Shown here: one piece after another, positions 12,181 through 23,323 of the stretch
How positions within the stretch are numbered: position 1 is the stretch's first letter
Layout of the letters: each line of letters opens with the position of its first letter
NCBI GenBank assembly: GCA_033558025.1
Contig: JAUCEF010000008.1
Span: forward strand, 2,976,001-3,040,000
Length of the DNA: 64,000 nt
Reading direction: 5' to 3'
Source of the DNA: Phytophthora sp. 'mugwort'
Lineage: Eukaryota; Oomycota; Peronosporomycetes; Peronosporales; Peronosporaceae
Position numbers and translations under genes: made by a program
Notes under the pieces: generated by a model
Told to the model about the DNA's origin: nothing
Seen by the model: only the letters and a program-made list of their open reading frames with translations
Databases searched by the model: none

Positions 12181-13315
12181 ATGACACGCAGCGCTACCAC
12201 GGGTCGCAGAAAAGGCTTCACGACGCCACCGGTGGACAGTAAGTTATTTTGTAGGTTTAATACTTCGATTAATCACTAATTTATCTGTTTGCAATGGTTC
12301 GTCATGTCTTTTGGTGTTCGTGGGGCAGTTATTACCGCTTGGGTCAGCTCAATGAGGTAATGTGCAGTATGGCTACAACAGGAACTTGCCCGTCGAGTGA
12401 CCACAGCATGGTGTAAAGCCCCTGCACCGCAAGTTCTATGCCCTAAAAGGACGCGCGAAAACCGAGAGGTGAGATTGAAACTTTCGTGTGCGTCGGCAGG
12501 CACTAGCCAAATTAGATCAGTCTTCAATAGTCAGATTGGTCACATGCGGTTGCCATTTTGTAGCTGGCTTACATGCTACGCTATATGAATTGCTATACAG
12601 GGGCGCTACCTGCCCTTCCGAAGTTCGATGTGCTAAGCCCATTTACTGAGTCACGGAGGACATGTGTGGTCGAGCTGACGATGATGCTGCAGATAGCCCC
12701 AGTAGCACTGTGGACGAGGCTGCGATAGTTGCCACATTGTAAGTAGAAGCACCAGCGGATGAAATCGACCATGGCTCGGCTAGTGCCTCTACTAACGGCA
12801 ACCTGACCGACGCCAGTTCTATCCTTGGTCGTGGTGATGATATCAGTACGGCTGTGAAGGGTAACATTATGAGGCAGAATGTTCAATCTCGATCACTAAT
12901 TTGAATCGATGAGTAATTAGTACACACGTCGCCTTTACTTTATAGGACCCTTAAAACACTCACCGCAGTGAAAACAGAACACCTCGCTGTACTAACGAAC
13001 AAGGTGAAACGTCCGCTTGGCGATCAAGTCGCACTGCCACAAACAGCAAAAACACGGTTAAAAATAGACAATGCGCTGCACAAACCGACGCAGCCAAGAA
13101 TGGATCTACCTCGATGTTTCTCATGATGGAAAAGCGGTCGGATCAGCATGGGTTGCGTTATCGCCAAGAAAAGGAAGAGCACAAAACGACCTATCAGGGA
13201 GAGCACCTACGCATTCAAGAAACCCATGCGCAGCGTGACCTGGGACGGTTGGAGCGTGAAGCACGGAGCTATGAGCCGCGATGACTGTGCTAGAGGCGGC
13301 CCTGTCTAAGAAGTA
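12181..13315 (+). pseudogene. SANT/Myb-like Harbinger accessory protein, copy A, broken
   Basis: The start (ATG at 12181) is followed by a basic GRRKGF segment and a donor site near 12239. The acceptor AG present in copy B has become AT here, so splicing is probably lost. The body is recognisable only by comparison with copy B. The C-terminal end keeps a charged, coiled-coil-like stretch rich in Gln, Glu and Arg around 13125-13290. Many stops and frameshifts are present. In intact relatives this protein is thought to bind element DNA and help the transposase. Confidence 0.5.
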
Positions 13316-13864
13316 ATGTGACATTCAGGATATCTAGTCTAATGAGAAGTGATAATGCGAAACACTCTGACCTATCTGTCTATTGAAGACTAATCTAATT
13401 TGGCTTATGTCTGGCGACGCACACGAAAGTTGTAGAGCCTATAGATGTTGGTCCACCCAAGTTGCCGTTTATCTGGATTATACGGGAGAGGCAGTAGCAG
13501 ATCTATTCCTCATTCTACCGCCTTGGCGCAGCGACGTGATAGCACTATTGAAAGCTACCGGTGCGGTCCTGCACTCCGGCGAAGCACGCCGACTTTGAGA
13601 GTGTCCCAATCTTGCCTTCGGCACGTAGCGGAACGAGCAAGAGGAATCGGCAGCGACTCTCGTACCTGGTAATGCGTCATCGGCTAGTTTTTCTTGAAGT
13701 TGGTGACTCCTCTCTCCGGCATTCCGGGGGGGGGGGGTCAGTTGTGCCGCACCCGTACTAGCGTGTCGTCGACGCTATGGCACAGTATTCCCGTCACTTA
13801 AGTGCTGTTTAGCCATCTATCGAATTTGTATATAACATTAGTGAGAAGATATTAATAAACGATT

Positions 13865-14450
13865 AATAATTCGAATGAGTACAGTTGTAACTAGCGTTTT
13901 GAAGGTCGGCTTGATAGGTTATTGTTTTTTCAGCCACGAAGCCCCATACACTTTGAACGAGAGGTTTGCGTGTTTCATTATTGCGACCCATTCTTGTTGA
14001 TGTTCCAGTGAATAAATGCGAATTGTCGCATCTGGCAACAGCTGAAGGCATGCACCAAGTGCAGCCTCAGCATTTGACCGAGATAGCGTTGCTTATAGGA
14101 CGCCAAAAATCTCACATAGCGTCTTACTCTCTACTAGGGCTATGTAAAACTGCGGTAGACGAGCTATTACCGCATGCTTAAACATGAAAATGGGAGGACG
14201 ACCACGTTTACCAAGCCCACTTTAAACAATATAGCACTTACAAAACACTTGAAGCATGCAGTCAAATGACTCGGGATCGATAGAAACTACAACAATATAA
14301 CTACCACGGTCCCGGCTAGCATATAAAACATGCCATGCAGACTTCGAGGGGTCGATCTGAGCAGCTACGGTTAGAGTATATGATCAAAGGAAATTGCTGA
14401 GCGCAACAGGAGGAGAAGGCCATCTTCCTTTTTCAAGCTTTCTGAGAGGC
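13865..14450 (-). pseudogene. PIF/Harbinger-like DDE transposase N-terminal part, copy A, broken
   Basis: Reading the minus strand from about 14450, the frame gives an N-terminal helical part, then a basic GKRGRPP motif near 14210, then a segment with ESKTLCEIFGV near 14110 and ATLSR just after an in-frame stop. This order (basic GRPP patch, then a helix-turn-helix with LCELFGV and STLSR) is what I know from the oomycete Harbinger-type DDE endonucleases. The catalytic C-terminal part is missing. Several stops interrupt it. Confidence 0.6.
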
Positions 14451-14834
14451 ACTCGCTGGTAGCATAGCTGCAGATTGTGTGGCCACATATGGAAATGCGA
14501 ACTGCCTAGTCCTCGAGCACACACGGTTGGCCACGGATGGACAGTAAGCAAGTGTATCCATACGCAAAAACAAATATTAGCTTTGGCTGGGAAGTCAATG
14601 CACTTTCAAAAACCAACGCAAACGACGTTGCTTGCAGCACAAACAACGCGCAAGCAGTATACCAAATCGATCGCAGTTTGCTAAGGCGAAATTCTTCGTT
14701 TCCGCAGAAAAAAACCTCTTCGCATTTCGCCCGTACCAACATTACGGCACAATCCCCGTCCACCAGTTAAACGAGCGAGGCTGCTCGAACAGCGCTCACT
14801 TCGTCTCTCTTTCTTTACTGCTACGGCCGCTTCC

Positions 14835-15832
14835 ATGGCCTGCGGCGCTTCCGCGGGAAGGAATAGAGGCTTCAGGACACCACCAGTTGATCGTAAGCTC
14901 TACGTAATGCTGCCGTCTCCGTCTTATAGCTCGTGCTATTCTGTTTTCTAGGTCTTTTGGCGTTCTGTAGACCAGTTTTTTACCGCTCGGGTCAGATCAA
15001 TGGGAGGACGCTCAGTACGCATACAACCGAAACATGCCTGCTCAGTGGCCACAGCGTGGCACGGAATCTGCCGTGCAAGTCTACGCATTGGTAGACGCGA
15101 AGAAGCTAACCGGTGCGCTGAGTTGTGTTTGCTGCTATGTGGACAAGAACACACGAACGTTAACTATGTATGATCGTATAGGAGATCCCGCGTGTCCAGC
15201 AGAAGTTCGACATGCGAAAAGGGTCTTTAGAGACATTGAAGCAAGTGCAGCGTACGCGGTTCGACGATGATGAGCAAGAATCTGCCATGGTCATTAGTGC
15301 AACTGATGCATCAGTGGTATATGCCAGCGAAACCGAGGCCGCTTTGCCACTTAGAACGATGCGTCCGAAGCGGGTATGCTACCGTTGACGCGCCTGACGT
15401 TAGCTCGGACCTCGCGCAACGGATTTTCATCCCAGTGAAGGCCGTGCTGGCTGCTAGTGCTAATGCGAAGGGCCAAAAGGCTAAAGCTAATGGAGATAAT
15501 ACGAACAAAGCATCGCTCAGCAAGCTTCCAAGCGCAGCCGGGACGGACCACCCAACATATCGCAGACGGTCAAAACGCTAATGAAGATCGATACTGTGCT
15601 GCGCGAGATGGAGAAACCGAGTAGTGAGTTGCCGCAACTACTCCTAGCGCGAATTCCAGTGCCGCCTGGAAAAGAAGCGCGGGAAGAGAAGCGCGGGAAG
15701 AGAAGCGCGAGGCGAAAGCGGATACGTGCGCAAGAATCACGTAAACTTCGCGAGAACGAGCGTGCTGAGCGTGAGGCGCAACGCCACGAGATGCTAATGA
15801 CGATGCTTGCCGCAGCGTTGTCAGAGAAGTAG
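14835..15832 (+). pseudogene. SANT/Myb-like Harbinger accessory protein, copy B, broken
   Basis: ATG at 14835, a short first exon with a Gly/Arg-rich start, an intron of about 60 bp (GTAAGC to TTTCTAG) ending near 14951, then a SANT-like stretch LPLGSDQWEDAQYAYNRN around 14985-15035. Downstream are GDPACP, VISATDASVV, a short Pro-Lys-Arg segment and a long Arg/Glu-rich helix ending at the TAG of 15832. The last part, 15581-15832, is open for 83 codons. An extra T near 14975, stops around 15380 and other frameshifts break the rest. The likely role in intact copies is DNA binding for transposition. Confidence 0.6.
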
Positions 15833-16399
15833 GTAGAAGTAAGGCAAATAGAGATTAAAACATGGATTGCGATAGAACATTATTTGAAGACCGATCTTAT
15901 CTGACTTATACCTGTATGACGAACGCGGGAGTTGAAGGTCCTGTAGATGCTTTTAAGTCGCAGCTGGCGTTTGTCTGCATCGTATGGAAGTGGCAGGAGA
16001 AGCCGGCGCTAGCACTTTGGGGTTGACCCCATTCCCCAATCGGCCGCTTGACGCAGCGACGTGATAGTGTTGTGCATCGCTGTTAAGGCGAGCCGGTAGT
16101 TGGGTGATACTCGCTCCAAATCTCCATCTTTGAGGGGAGTGATGATCTTGCCGATGGCGGAACTTGCCGAAGCAAAAGACGAGTCTGCGGCAACACCAGT
16201 TTCAGGTACGATGAAGACAGGATCCGCGAGCTAGTCGTGATGTTGGCGGCTGGTCTCGCTACCGTTCCATGAGCCAGGGCGGTTGTGCCGCCCGCCCACA
16301 CGCATCGTCGACGCCGTAGCATGGTGTGCCAGTCACTAATGTGCTATGAAACCAACCTACATATTACTAGTAACGTCATTAATAAAATAGCGTGCAACT

Positions 16400-17000
16400 T
16401 TCAAGAAAGTATTGTAAACGTGCCGCTGCAATGTGCATTTCTTGCAGATCTGCTCTTGTCGGCTCTTGCACTCGGTAGTCGAATCCCGGATTCCTTCAAC
16501 CAGCGGCTCTCGAGTTTGCTCTCCTTGGGCCTATTCGACTTGCTCTTGCTTCGGTGGAAAACAGATCCGCGCGACTGGTAGTTCTGCGTTAAGCGCAACG
16601 TCGACGTTAGCTAGAACACGTGGCAACGTACTCGGGTAAACCCAAAAAGCTCGCGCAAAAGTTACTCTCTATGGCTGCTGTGTAGAAATGCAATAGGCAA
16701 ACCTGCACAACGTTTACATATATACTTTGGGGGTCGACCAGACTTACCGACTACACTCTTAACGACGTAGTTGTCCGCTAAAAGCCTGAAGGCAACAATC
16801 AAATGACAGAGGGTCAATAGAACTGCCGCTATAAGGCTGCCGTATTCTCGACTAGCATACAGGTGTGCCATGGGCATGTCGAAGAAACGACCAATGCATC
16901 AACTGTTAGAATATTGTGAGCAAAAGAAAGCCTACAACGCAGCCGTAGGAGAAGCAACACTCGGATTTTAGTGCGATCTTTCTCAGTCAACAAGGACAAG
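16400..17000 (-). pseudogene. PIF/Harbinger-like DDE transposase fragment, copy B, broken
   Basis: Minus-strand fragments match copy A in order: LYASREYGS near 16860, SFDCCLQAFSG near 16790, and after several stops a YPSTLPRVLANVDVAL helix near 16530 and YRVQEPT near 16430, the last being part of the conserved core beyond the first catalytic region. Frames change repeatedly, so the gene is dead. Confidence 0.55.
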
Positions 17001-17342
17001 CTGTCTGGTGGTGGTTCCAACCATTAAACTGGAATAACGATCGCACCGTCCACCAAAATTTGACTGGAGAGAGATGGTACAAGTGGAGTCATAACGTAGA
17101 TGTGCTGGTTTTTGGCCCAAACAGAAACCCCACAAAGTTGACGTATACGTTAGCCTAATTATCTCAAACTTTTGCTTTTTGTGATAGTTTTGGAATAGTT
17201 CCACTATCGTACAGTTTTGAGATCGAAAATGTGTTTAATCATCAAATTATGTATCAATTTTAGTCCTCATCCTAGCATTTTATCCTCTACATACGGTTCA
17301 TACATTATGCAAGAAAACGATATCACGTCCGTGCCAGTATAA

Positions 17343-17507
17343 GGCCCCGTTTGGTTCCACCGAAACATTACAATAAGCGAGGCCTGATTGTGATTTTGCC
17401 AATAATGCCATACTGCTGCAACTTGCGGCTCCAAATACGCACCGCAATCTTTGACATTGCGATTGGAGATCACAATCCGCAACCGATAGCGTGGCTCCAA
17501 ACAGCCC
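17343..17507. mobile_element. Tourist-like (PIF/Harbinger) MITE, 165 bp
   Basis: The left end GGCCCCGTTTGGTTCCAC is mirrored on the right: the reverse strand there begins GGGCTGTTTGGAGCCAC. Similarity continues inward imperfectly (ATTGTGATTTTGCCAAT against ATTGTGATCTCCAATCG). The left flank is TAA and the right flank AAA, compatible with a TAA target duplication with one change. The G-rich TGTTTGG end type is typical of Tourist-like elements. Nothing is encoded. Confidence 0.6.
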
Positions 17508-17797
17508 AAATATCATCATAATATTTGCACGAAGTAGCATTTCGAAAAGAATCTACACAGACCAGATTGATTTGCCTGATTGCAAGAAAGCGAAGGGAAA
17601 CCTCGAAGTCCGAGGTCTCGCCGCCATCTTAGCACCGTCTGTAGACCGCAAGCCGACTCGAGCAGCGTCCACCACCTTCCGGTAAGTCTTGACTACGTGC
17701 AGCTACTCAGAGGAGGGGTACTGATGCCATTGCGACAAGTTGCCGTTAAAGACTGGCCAAGGGTTGTGTTTCTTTACTGTATTCAATAGCGAAAGCC

Positions 17798-18753
17798 ATG
17801 CCAGTTCATACGTCTGCTACAACTATTCGTGCTTCATGGGACACGGACAGGGATGTGTTCCTCATTGATGCAATGATCGACCAAGCGAAAACTGGTAAAC
17901 GTGCCGACTCTGGGTTTTAGAAGGAAGCGTGGGTTGCCGTTCACGAAGCCATCAACGAGGAGTTCAACGAAAGCCTCACAGTCCAGCAGATCAAGACACC
18001 TGTGCAAACGGAAAGGCTTCCGGCCAATTTGCTGTTGCTTATGCTAATGCATCATTTACTTTCTTGATCTGCAGTTGAAATCCAAGTACACCACCATATC
18101 CGCCATGTTGCATGCTTCTGGCTTTGGGTGGGATGTAAACACAATGTTGTACTTGTGCATGATGACGCCTGCGAGCGGTACATCAAGGTATGAAGCACAC
18201 AATACAGCACGTAATGTTATATTTTCCTTCTGTTGTTTTGAATTTTGTATAGCCCTGTATCCGAAGGCGATCGACCACCGCAACAATTCGTGCCGTACTA
18301 TTATCAACTTGTGGACCTTTTCGAGGGAAGCTATGGAACTGGAGACTATGCTCTGAGCTCGGATGAACCATGCCCGAGCGACTTCGTCGATGGCCGGAAT
18401 GCTGCTGTGGAAGACGAACCGTGTCTCCGGCAGATCCACAGGCGGCTACAGCAGTGTTGGAAGCTACGACCCGCGCTCCTGGAGCAGAAAGTGAGGAACG
18501 GACGGAGCGAGAGGCTACGAGAAACACTCTCTGTCGGAATGAGGATGCGGAGCTGCTTCGCAACACCTGGGCTTATGTCGGCGATCACGGCTACAGTGGA
18601 CCCATGGCGTTTCCCACCACGAAAAGGGACGGTACGCATGGGCATGTCATGCGGCGCTCTGCACACGACGCTCACGCTGGCCCAGCAACATTGACGGCCA
18701 CCGTCTCGGAAGCTGAAACAAGCCGCTGCACACAACATATTAAGCACGGGTGA
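17798..18753 (+). pseudogene. Myb/SANT-like DNA-binding protein of a plant-type PIF/Harbinger element, broken
   Basis: From the ATG at 17798 the frame reads a Myb/SANT-like domain: RASWDTDRDVFLIDAMIDQ, then after an in-frame TAG at about 17918 KEAWVAVHEAINEEFNE. This matches the Trp-spaced pattern of the domain found in L10-interacting Myb proteins. A second exon-like block (LKSKYTTISAMLHASGFGWD) starts after CTGCAG at 18074, and a further intron (GTATGA to GTATAG) ends near 18252, followed by FEGSYGTGDYALSSDEPC. The nonsense codon and a frameshift disable it. It sits upstream of a HARBI1-like transposase in the same orientation, as expected of a two-gene Harbinger element. Confidence 0.6.
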
Positions 18754-18769
18754 TGTGAATAGTTTTATC

Positions 18770-18802
18770 TTATTCTACATACATAGATTCTATGTAGAAT
18801 AA
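18770..18802. repeat. Perfect 12-bp hairpin
   Basis: TTATTCTACATA at 18770-18781 and its exact reverse complement at 18791-18802, with a 9-nt loop. It lies just past the end of the Myb-like pseudogene and could be a 3' structure or a minor foldback element. Confidence 0.5.
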
Positions 18803-19540
18803 GCATAAACTACATAGATTGTAATACGGTAATAACATGCCTTCTAGACCTGGTCGTCCAAGCCCTGGCCCAGCGTTTTCTTCAGAGACTGCGTGACCAC
18901 CTTCACGGCCGTTTCCACCTCCTGCCCTTCCTCCAGTGAGGTCTTCACAGCGAGAGGGCCTCTATCTCGGCCGTCTTAATAATAACGCCGTCTCGCTCAT
19001 ATAAAACTTTGAATATAATTACAAATTTAAAGCTGGCACAAGACGTGATACCGGTAATGCCACTGAGGGCTAAGATCACCTCTACTAGTCATCTGTGCTG
19101 TCCTGGTCTGTTAAGTTAATCAATCCGATGTGAACCTGCATTTCTGACGTTTGGCTAGAATAACGGGGTATATCGATGAATACCGTATTTCTCGATAACA
19201 GATTGTTTCCAGATCCATTCACGAGGTTTCTGTACCCCTATCATGCAAGATTAGTTATTCATACTGAAGACTTGAAAACTGTTATCTAGTATTAATACTG
19301 TAAGTTACAGTCTGTAACCATGAAGACGGGGCGATCCTCCGACAGTTTCATGTTTGGATCCACCTCAGTGATCGCTTGCAAGATCACCTGGAATGTCATT
19401 TGTAGATTACAATCGTAGATCATTGTTGTGAGCGTTTGGCACTGCGAGCTAACCATTGCAATCGACCAAACTTCGTAATATCCGTGGTTACGATATGTTG
19501 GGAATCCAAACGCATTGCGATTTTGTGTCAATATAAAATT
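18803..19540. other. Stretch between the two Harbinger genes
   Basis: A minus-strand fragment at about 18975-18845 reads like a protein C-terminus (charged, ending LGQGLDDQV then stop). A second minus frame at 19618-19292 is open for 108 codons, Ser-rich at its start. Neither is recognised. The rest is AT-rich and stop-rich. Confidence 0.35.
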
Positions 19541-19639
19541 AAGTGCAGCTTTATTTGGTGCGAGGATGGATGAGCGCGAAGAGCGAGATGCGCCAAGCGA
19601 CGACGAGCTGGAACCCATTCTCGAGTCCTAGCTCTCAGC

Positions 19640-20950
19640 GCTGCATACTATGGAGCTAGCTACTGTTGCAAAAAAGACTGTCATACATCTGCGCTGACGG
19701 GAGCAGCCTGGGTTGCTGAGCTAGAGGACGGACATCCGCTTCGAATCTTTCGCAGCTTCCGAGTGACCAAGAGCACTTTCACAGTCCTGTGCGGCGAGGT
19801 GGAACGAGCAGCACTGCAGTCAGCTTGGGCTCGTGTCGAGGTAAAGGAAAAGGTAGCGATGTTCCTGTATTGCCTCTCCAAAAACGCATCAAACCATGAC
19901 CTCATGGAGCGCTTCCGGAGAAACGGTGCACAGGTATGGTTGTACTATTTATGAATCCTTGATGGAAGTTTCTCTGCCTCACAACTCTTGTGTATACATG
20001 CAAACACACCAGGCATTTCGTCACGTGCTGAAAGTCATTTGCTCTCTCGCCAAGCAATATATTGTCCAGCCCCAGACACCAGGTGAAGAGCTAGTAAGGA
20101 ACCGCAAGTACGCAGGGCAGTTCGATAAGTGCTGCCTTGCTTTTGATGGCACACATATTCCGGCTCATGTACACGAGGAAGATGCAAGACCATTCCGCGA
20201 CCGTACAGGTCGGCTGAGCCAAAACGTGTTCGCTGCTTCACTTTTGACATGCAGTTTTGCCTTCGTCTTATCGGGATGGGAAGGTTTGTTTGCTTGCTAT
20301 CGTTATATATATAGCTAGCTAACCTGGCGTGAAAAAGGCTCTGCTGCAGTTCAACAGTGCTGGGTGATGCGCGGCGAAAAGGATTCGTCACTCGCGAGGC
20401 ATTTTTGACTTGGGCGATGCTGAATACGGTCTGACGAAGGACGTAGTGACCCCATATCGTAGTGTGCGTTACCATCTTCGCGAATGGGGTTAAGCCAATG
20501 AAGGTTTGATATACATTCGCGTTAGGGCATTGCGTGTCTTGAGTTTCTAACGAGTTGTGTTTTAGGCCACAAACTACAAGGGGCTGTACAACTTGCTCCA
20601 CGCTCAAGCGCGCAACGTCGTCAAGCGTGCGTTTGGTGTTCTAAAGCATCGGTTTCCAGTATTAACAACACCGTCCGAATTCAGCATCCAGACGGTCTGA
20701 AATTGTTCTCGCACGCTACGTGCTGCACAATCTTATTCGCCTCCAAAACGATCCAAACGACGATCTTGATGTGCCATTTACGGGCCTGATGACCTCAGTA
20801 TCGCTGGTGAATCAAACAGCACAACTACAAACGAAAACGGCGAGAAGACAAATCAACAACGCCGAGCAAATAGCAAAGAAGCAAGTAATTTTTGCGATAG
20901 GATTGCGAACGCAATGTGGGAGTCCTACTCGAACCGCTAGTCAAATTCAG
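19640..20950 (+). pseudogene. HARBI1-like (PIF/Harbinger) transposase, broken
   Basis: A fairly young relic. From about 19680 it reads a HARBI1 N-terminal block (FRVTKSTFTVLCGEV at about 19750-19800, then ERFRRNGA), an intron of about 75 bp (GTATGG at 19935 to ACCAG at 20011), then the catalytic core: FDGTHIPAHV around 20143 (first Asp), a C-terminal-like QNVFAA, GDAEYGLTKDVVTPYRSV around 20412 (second Asp), YHLREWG, and ARNVVKRAFGVLKHRF around 20608. In active members the last motif carries the catalytic Glu where this copy has Lys (AAG at 20623-20625). Frameshifts near 20240 and 20490 and at the end also disable it. Confidence 0.75.
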
Positions 20951-21126
20951 CGTAAATGAGCTCAAGTAAGCCGGCATAGTTGCGTCGCGCTTGTCTGGTT
21001 AAATTGGTGAACTCACTCCAATGCGCGCAACCGGTTGGCTAGCCAGATTTTTTACGCGACGATAATAATTTAGCAAAGTATACGTTCTCGTTCAAAAGGC
21101 ATGTGCTCCAAACTCTAGCCGACGAT
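20951..21126. other. Short gene-free stretch
   Basis: Nothing recognisable. It should contain the right end of the HARBI1-type element, but no repeat matching the nearby MITE end was found. Confidence 0.4.
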
Positions 21127-21230
21127 TTGGTCGCTCAGCCAATTACTGTTGGGGTCGAGATGATCGACCCAGCTAAGAATTAGCAGCTCAATTTAACTCA
21201 TGTTGCGCCATTAAAATGAGTGTTAAGTGC
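21127..21230. repeat. Left arm of a ~100-bp inverted repeat
   Basis: The reverse complement of this segment matches 23225-23323 closely. Shared blocks include GCACTTAACACTCATTTTAA, GGCGCAACATGAGTTAAA, GTCGATCATC and CGACCCCAACAGTAATTGG, ending with GAGCGACCAA. A few mismatches and one short insertion separate the arms. Confidence 0.75.
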
Positions 21231-21779
21231 TCATTCGCCAAAAACGCACAAGGATCCTTGATTGCTGATGCGATAAATGAGGTTGCGCTCGAGATGCGCA
21301 GTCGTAACACCTACGTGAAGGCGTTAACCACGTCCCAAAAGGCAGTGAGAGTACTGCAGAACGTGTATGCGGATCATTTTCACCGTTGGAAATGGTTTAG
21401 GCGTTTGATGTGTTGCTAGACCAAGCTCTTCGTGGTGATGGAGGATGGTGAGGTCCGAGACGGCACCTCCTCTATCACGACTGCGCTTGCGACTTCCCGT
21501 GTGCTGCGATCCATTAAGTTGCACCGCGAATAGTAACATAAAACATATTAAGATTTTACGTACAACATAATAATAACGTTCGGTACTAAAACGGCAAAAG
21601 CTACTGTTAGTATTCCTGTGAAATGCGCGGATCGTCAACACATCATGTCAATCTAAGAGATATCTCGGATTTTCCGCAGGCTTTCAACCAAGAGGCATCT
21701 GTCTCTCTGTTACTGTGACAACATCAGATAGATGGCTTATGAGTTGCAAACTGTTTGTCATCTACTCCACTAGTCAATA

Positions 21780-23126
21780 AAAGATCGCGTTGCTCCACGC
21801 TCAATTCTCAACTCTCCAGGTCCCGCGCCAGTCAATCAACCGATCCCCGCTAAAATATCCAACACAGCGCAATCCGTCGGGTCGACTGCCCCAACCGAAG
21901 TCGCTGCAGCCGCCACGAGTGTACAAGTGCAACCTGCAACGATCCCCACCGCCATCCCTCTCAAGATCTCGTCGTCGTCATCGTCCAAGACGATAGCGCA
22001 AGAGTTCCTTGAGTTTGAAGGCATCACCGTCTTCGCAACGTCCCCGACCTCGACGTATCGGTACTCACTCTCGCTAAAGAATGGAAAGCTTCGCATTTGG
22101 CTTGAAGATTGCACGAGCAAGAGACAATGGTGAAAGCACAGGCGTTAAACGATCCTGCGTCGAGCGACTTGCTAACACCGTTCACTCATTTTAACTCGTT
22201 CAGGTGCACGACGGAACTAAGCATTCAGGACTACGTGAACTCCAGCAGCATCATCCCAGGCGCCGTTGCGTCCGACTACGTTGAGGTATAGTATATGTTA
22301 AGAATTATTTGTATAAAAAAACTGCAAGGTGAACGCTGACATTTATGTCTGTATATATTTCAACAAATAGTGCTTTGGAGAGCTACTGAACACGGCTCAT
22401 GACAAGGCGGGCGACATTCCATGCTCATTTTAAAGACAGAAAGACGGTGTCTATCGGTTGGAGTTACCTGTCAAGATTCAAGTGTTGACAAAGGCTCGAG
22501 TAGCGACGTATACATTCAACCTCGAAATGGTTTCAGTGGAGCGTATCGACGTCCTGGAGTCGAAACTTCGTGACCTGCAGGACGAGGTACAAACCCTGCG
22601 CAATAAAAACAAAGACGCCTCGTCCCGTCAGAACTCTGCCGTCCAGAAACTTGAGGAAGCAATGAAAACAATGCAGAAAGATGGCGCTGGGCGAGATGCA
22701 GAGGCCGTGCAGCTTAAAGAGGAGCTGAAGGCGATGCACCTTGCCCATGAGAGCAAGCAGGTTATCGCACTGCAAGCAACGACCAAAGCACTTGTCGATT
22801 TAATCTGCTGGAAAAATTCGACGATGGCCTTTGGCCTTAATGTGATCGTGACTGGTATCGATGGTGTCGTACAGCTTGAATCCTCTGGCACGTATCAAAT
22901 TACGGTTCTTGTCAATCACCAGGCAGTGAACCACAACATGTCCATCCAGATGATGAAAGGCTCGGAGTGTATCCAAAGCGCGTACTGCGGACACGCTCAA
23001 GGCAACTATGGATCGACATCCCTCACTTACACTACTCGCATGGAAAGAAACGGCCAGCTCACTGTCAAGTGCCCCGCCAATCTCACGGGCACCAGCTACC
23101 TGACTCTTGTTCGCCTCGGAAATTAA
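21780..23126 (+). pseudogene. Oomycete coiled-coil protein with C1q/TNF-like C-terminal domain, broken
   Basis: Exons can be read as 21780-22129, 22204-22285 and 22371-23126, with introns 22130-22203 (GTGAAA..TTCAG) and 22286-22370 (GTATAG..AAATAG). The first joins in the middle of a codon and gives QWCTTELS. The protein has a Pro/Ala/Ser-rich start, a domain with FEGITVFATSP and LRIWLED, then a coiled coil (VERIDVLESKLRDLQDEVQ) and a C-terminal beta-rich domain with GTYQITVLVNHQ and a final SYLTLVRLG, the layout of a C1q/TNF-like jelly roll in an oomycete multigene family. A TAA at 22431-22433 interrupts exon 3 while the frame continues unchanged, and no ATG is found in frame after the stop at 21777. 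So it is truncated and nonsense-mutated, or it needs an unseen first exon. Confidence 0.65.
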
Positions 23127-23224
23127 GCGGTGTCTATGATCGCATCGACTCCCTGCTAAAAGCGTTCCCAAATTTTGGGTCACTCGTGCATTTCAAGCTA
23201 CATGTATCATTTCTGCAATTCCTA

Positions 23225-23323
23225 GCACTTAACACTCATTTTAATGGCGCAACATGAGTTAAAGTTACTAATTTTTAGCTGCGTCGATCATCCGACCCCA
23301 ACAGTAATTGGCAGAGCGACCAA
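23225..23323. repeat. Right arm of the ~100-bp inverted repeat
   Basis: Inverted partner of 21127-21230. The match ends sharply at GAGCGACCAA (23314-23323) on the outside and at GCACTTAACA (23225) on the inside. The two arms enclose about 2.0 kb with the C1q-like pseudogene. No flanking target duplication was recognised. Confidence 0.75.

Larger units (their letters stand above)
12060..14470. mobile_element. Decayed PIF/Harbinger-like element, copy A
   Basis: This segment and the following one (about 14.70-17.06 kb) share the same order of parts: a plus-strand SANT/Myb-like gene on the left and a minus-strand DDE transposase on the right, convergent. Two-gene structure (transposase plus Myb/SANT partner) is the hallmark of the PIF/Harbinger superfamily. 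Aligned landmarks include AAAGGCTTCACGACGCCACC at 12211 against AATAGAGGCTTCAGGACACC at 14864, and matching transposase starts near 14290 and 16810. Edges are approximate because no terminal inverted repeat was found. Both genes are broken. Confidence 0.6.
14700..17060. mobile_element. Decayed PIF/Harbinger-like element, copy B
   Basis: Same layout and orientation as copy A. The SANT-like gene is better preserved here (14835-15832) and the transposase worse (about 17000-16400, minus). Similarity to copy A runs from roughly the CCAGTTAAA at 14763 to about 17000. The two copies are in direct orientation and only a few hundred bp apart, so they are either a tandem duplication or two insertions of one family. 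No terminal repeats or target duplication could be fixed. Confidence 0.6.
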
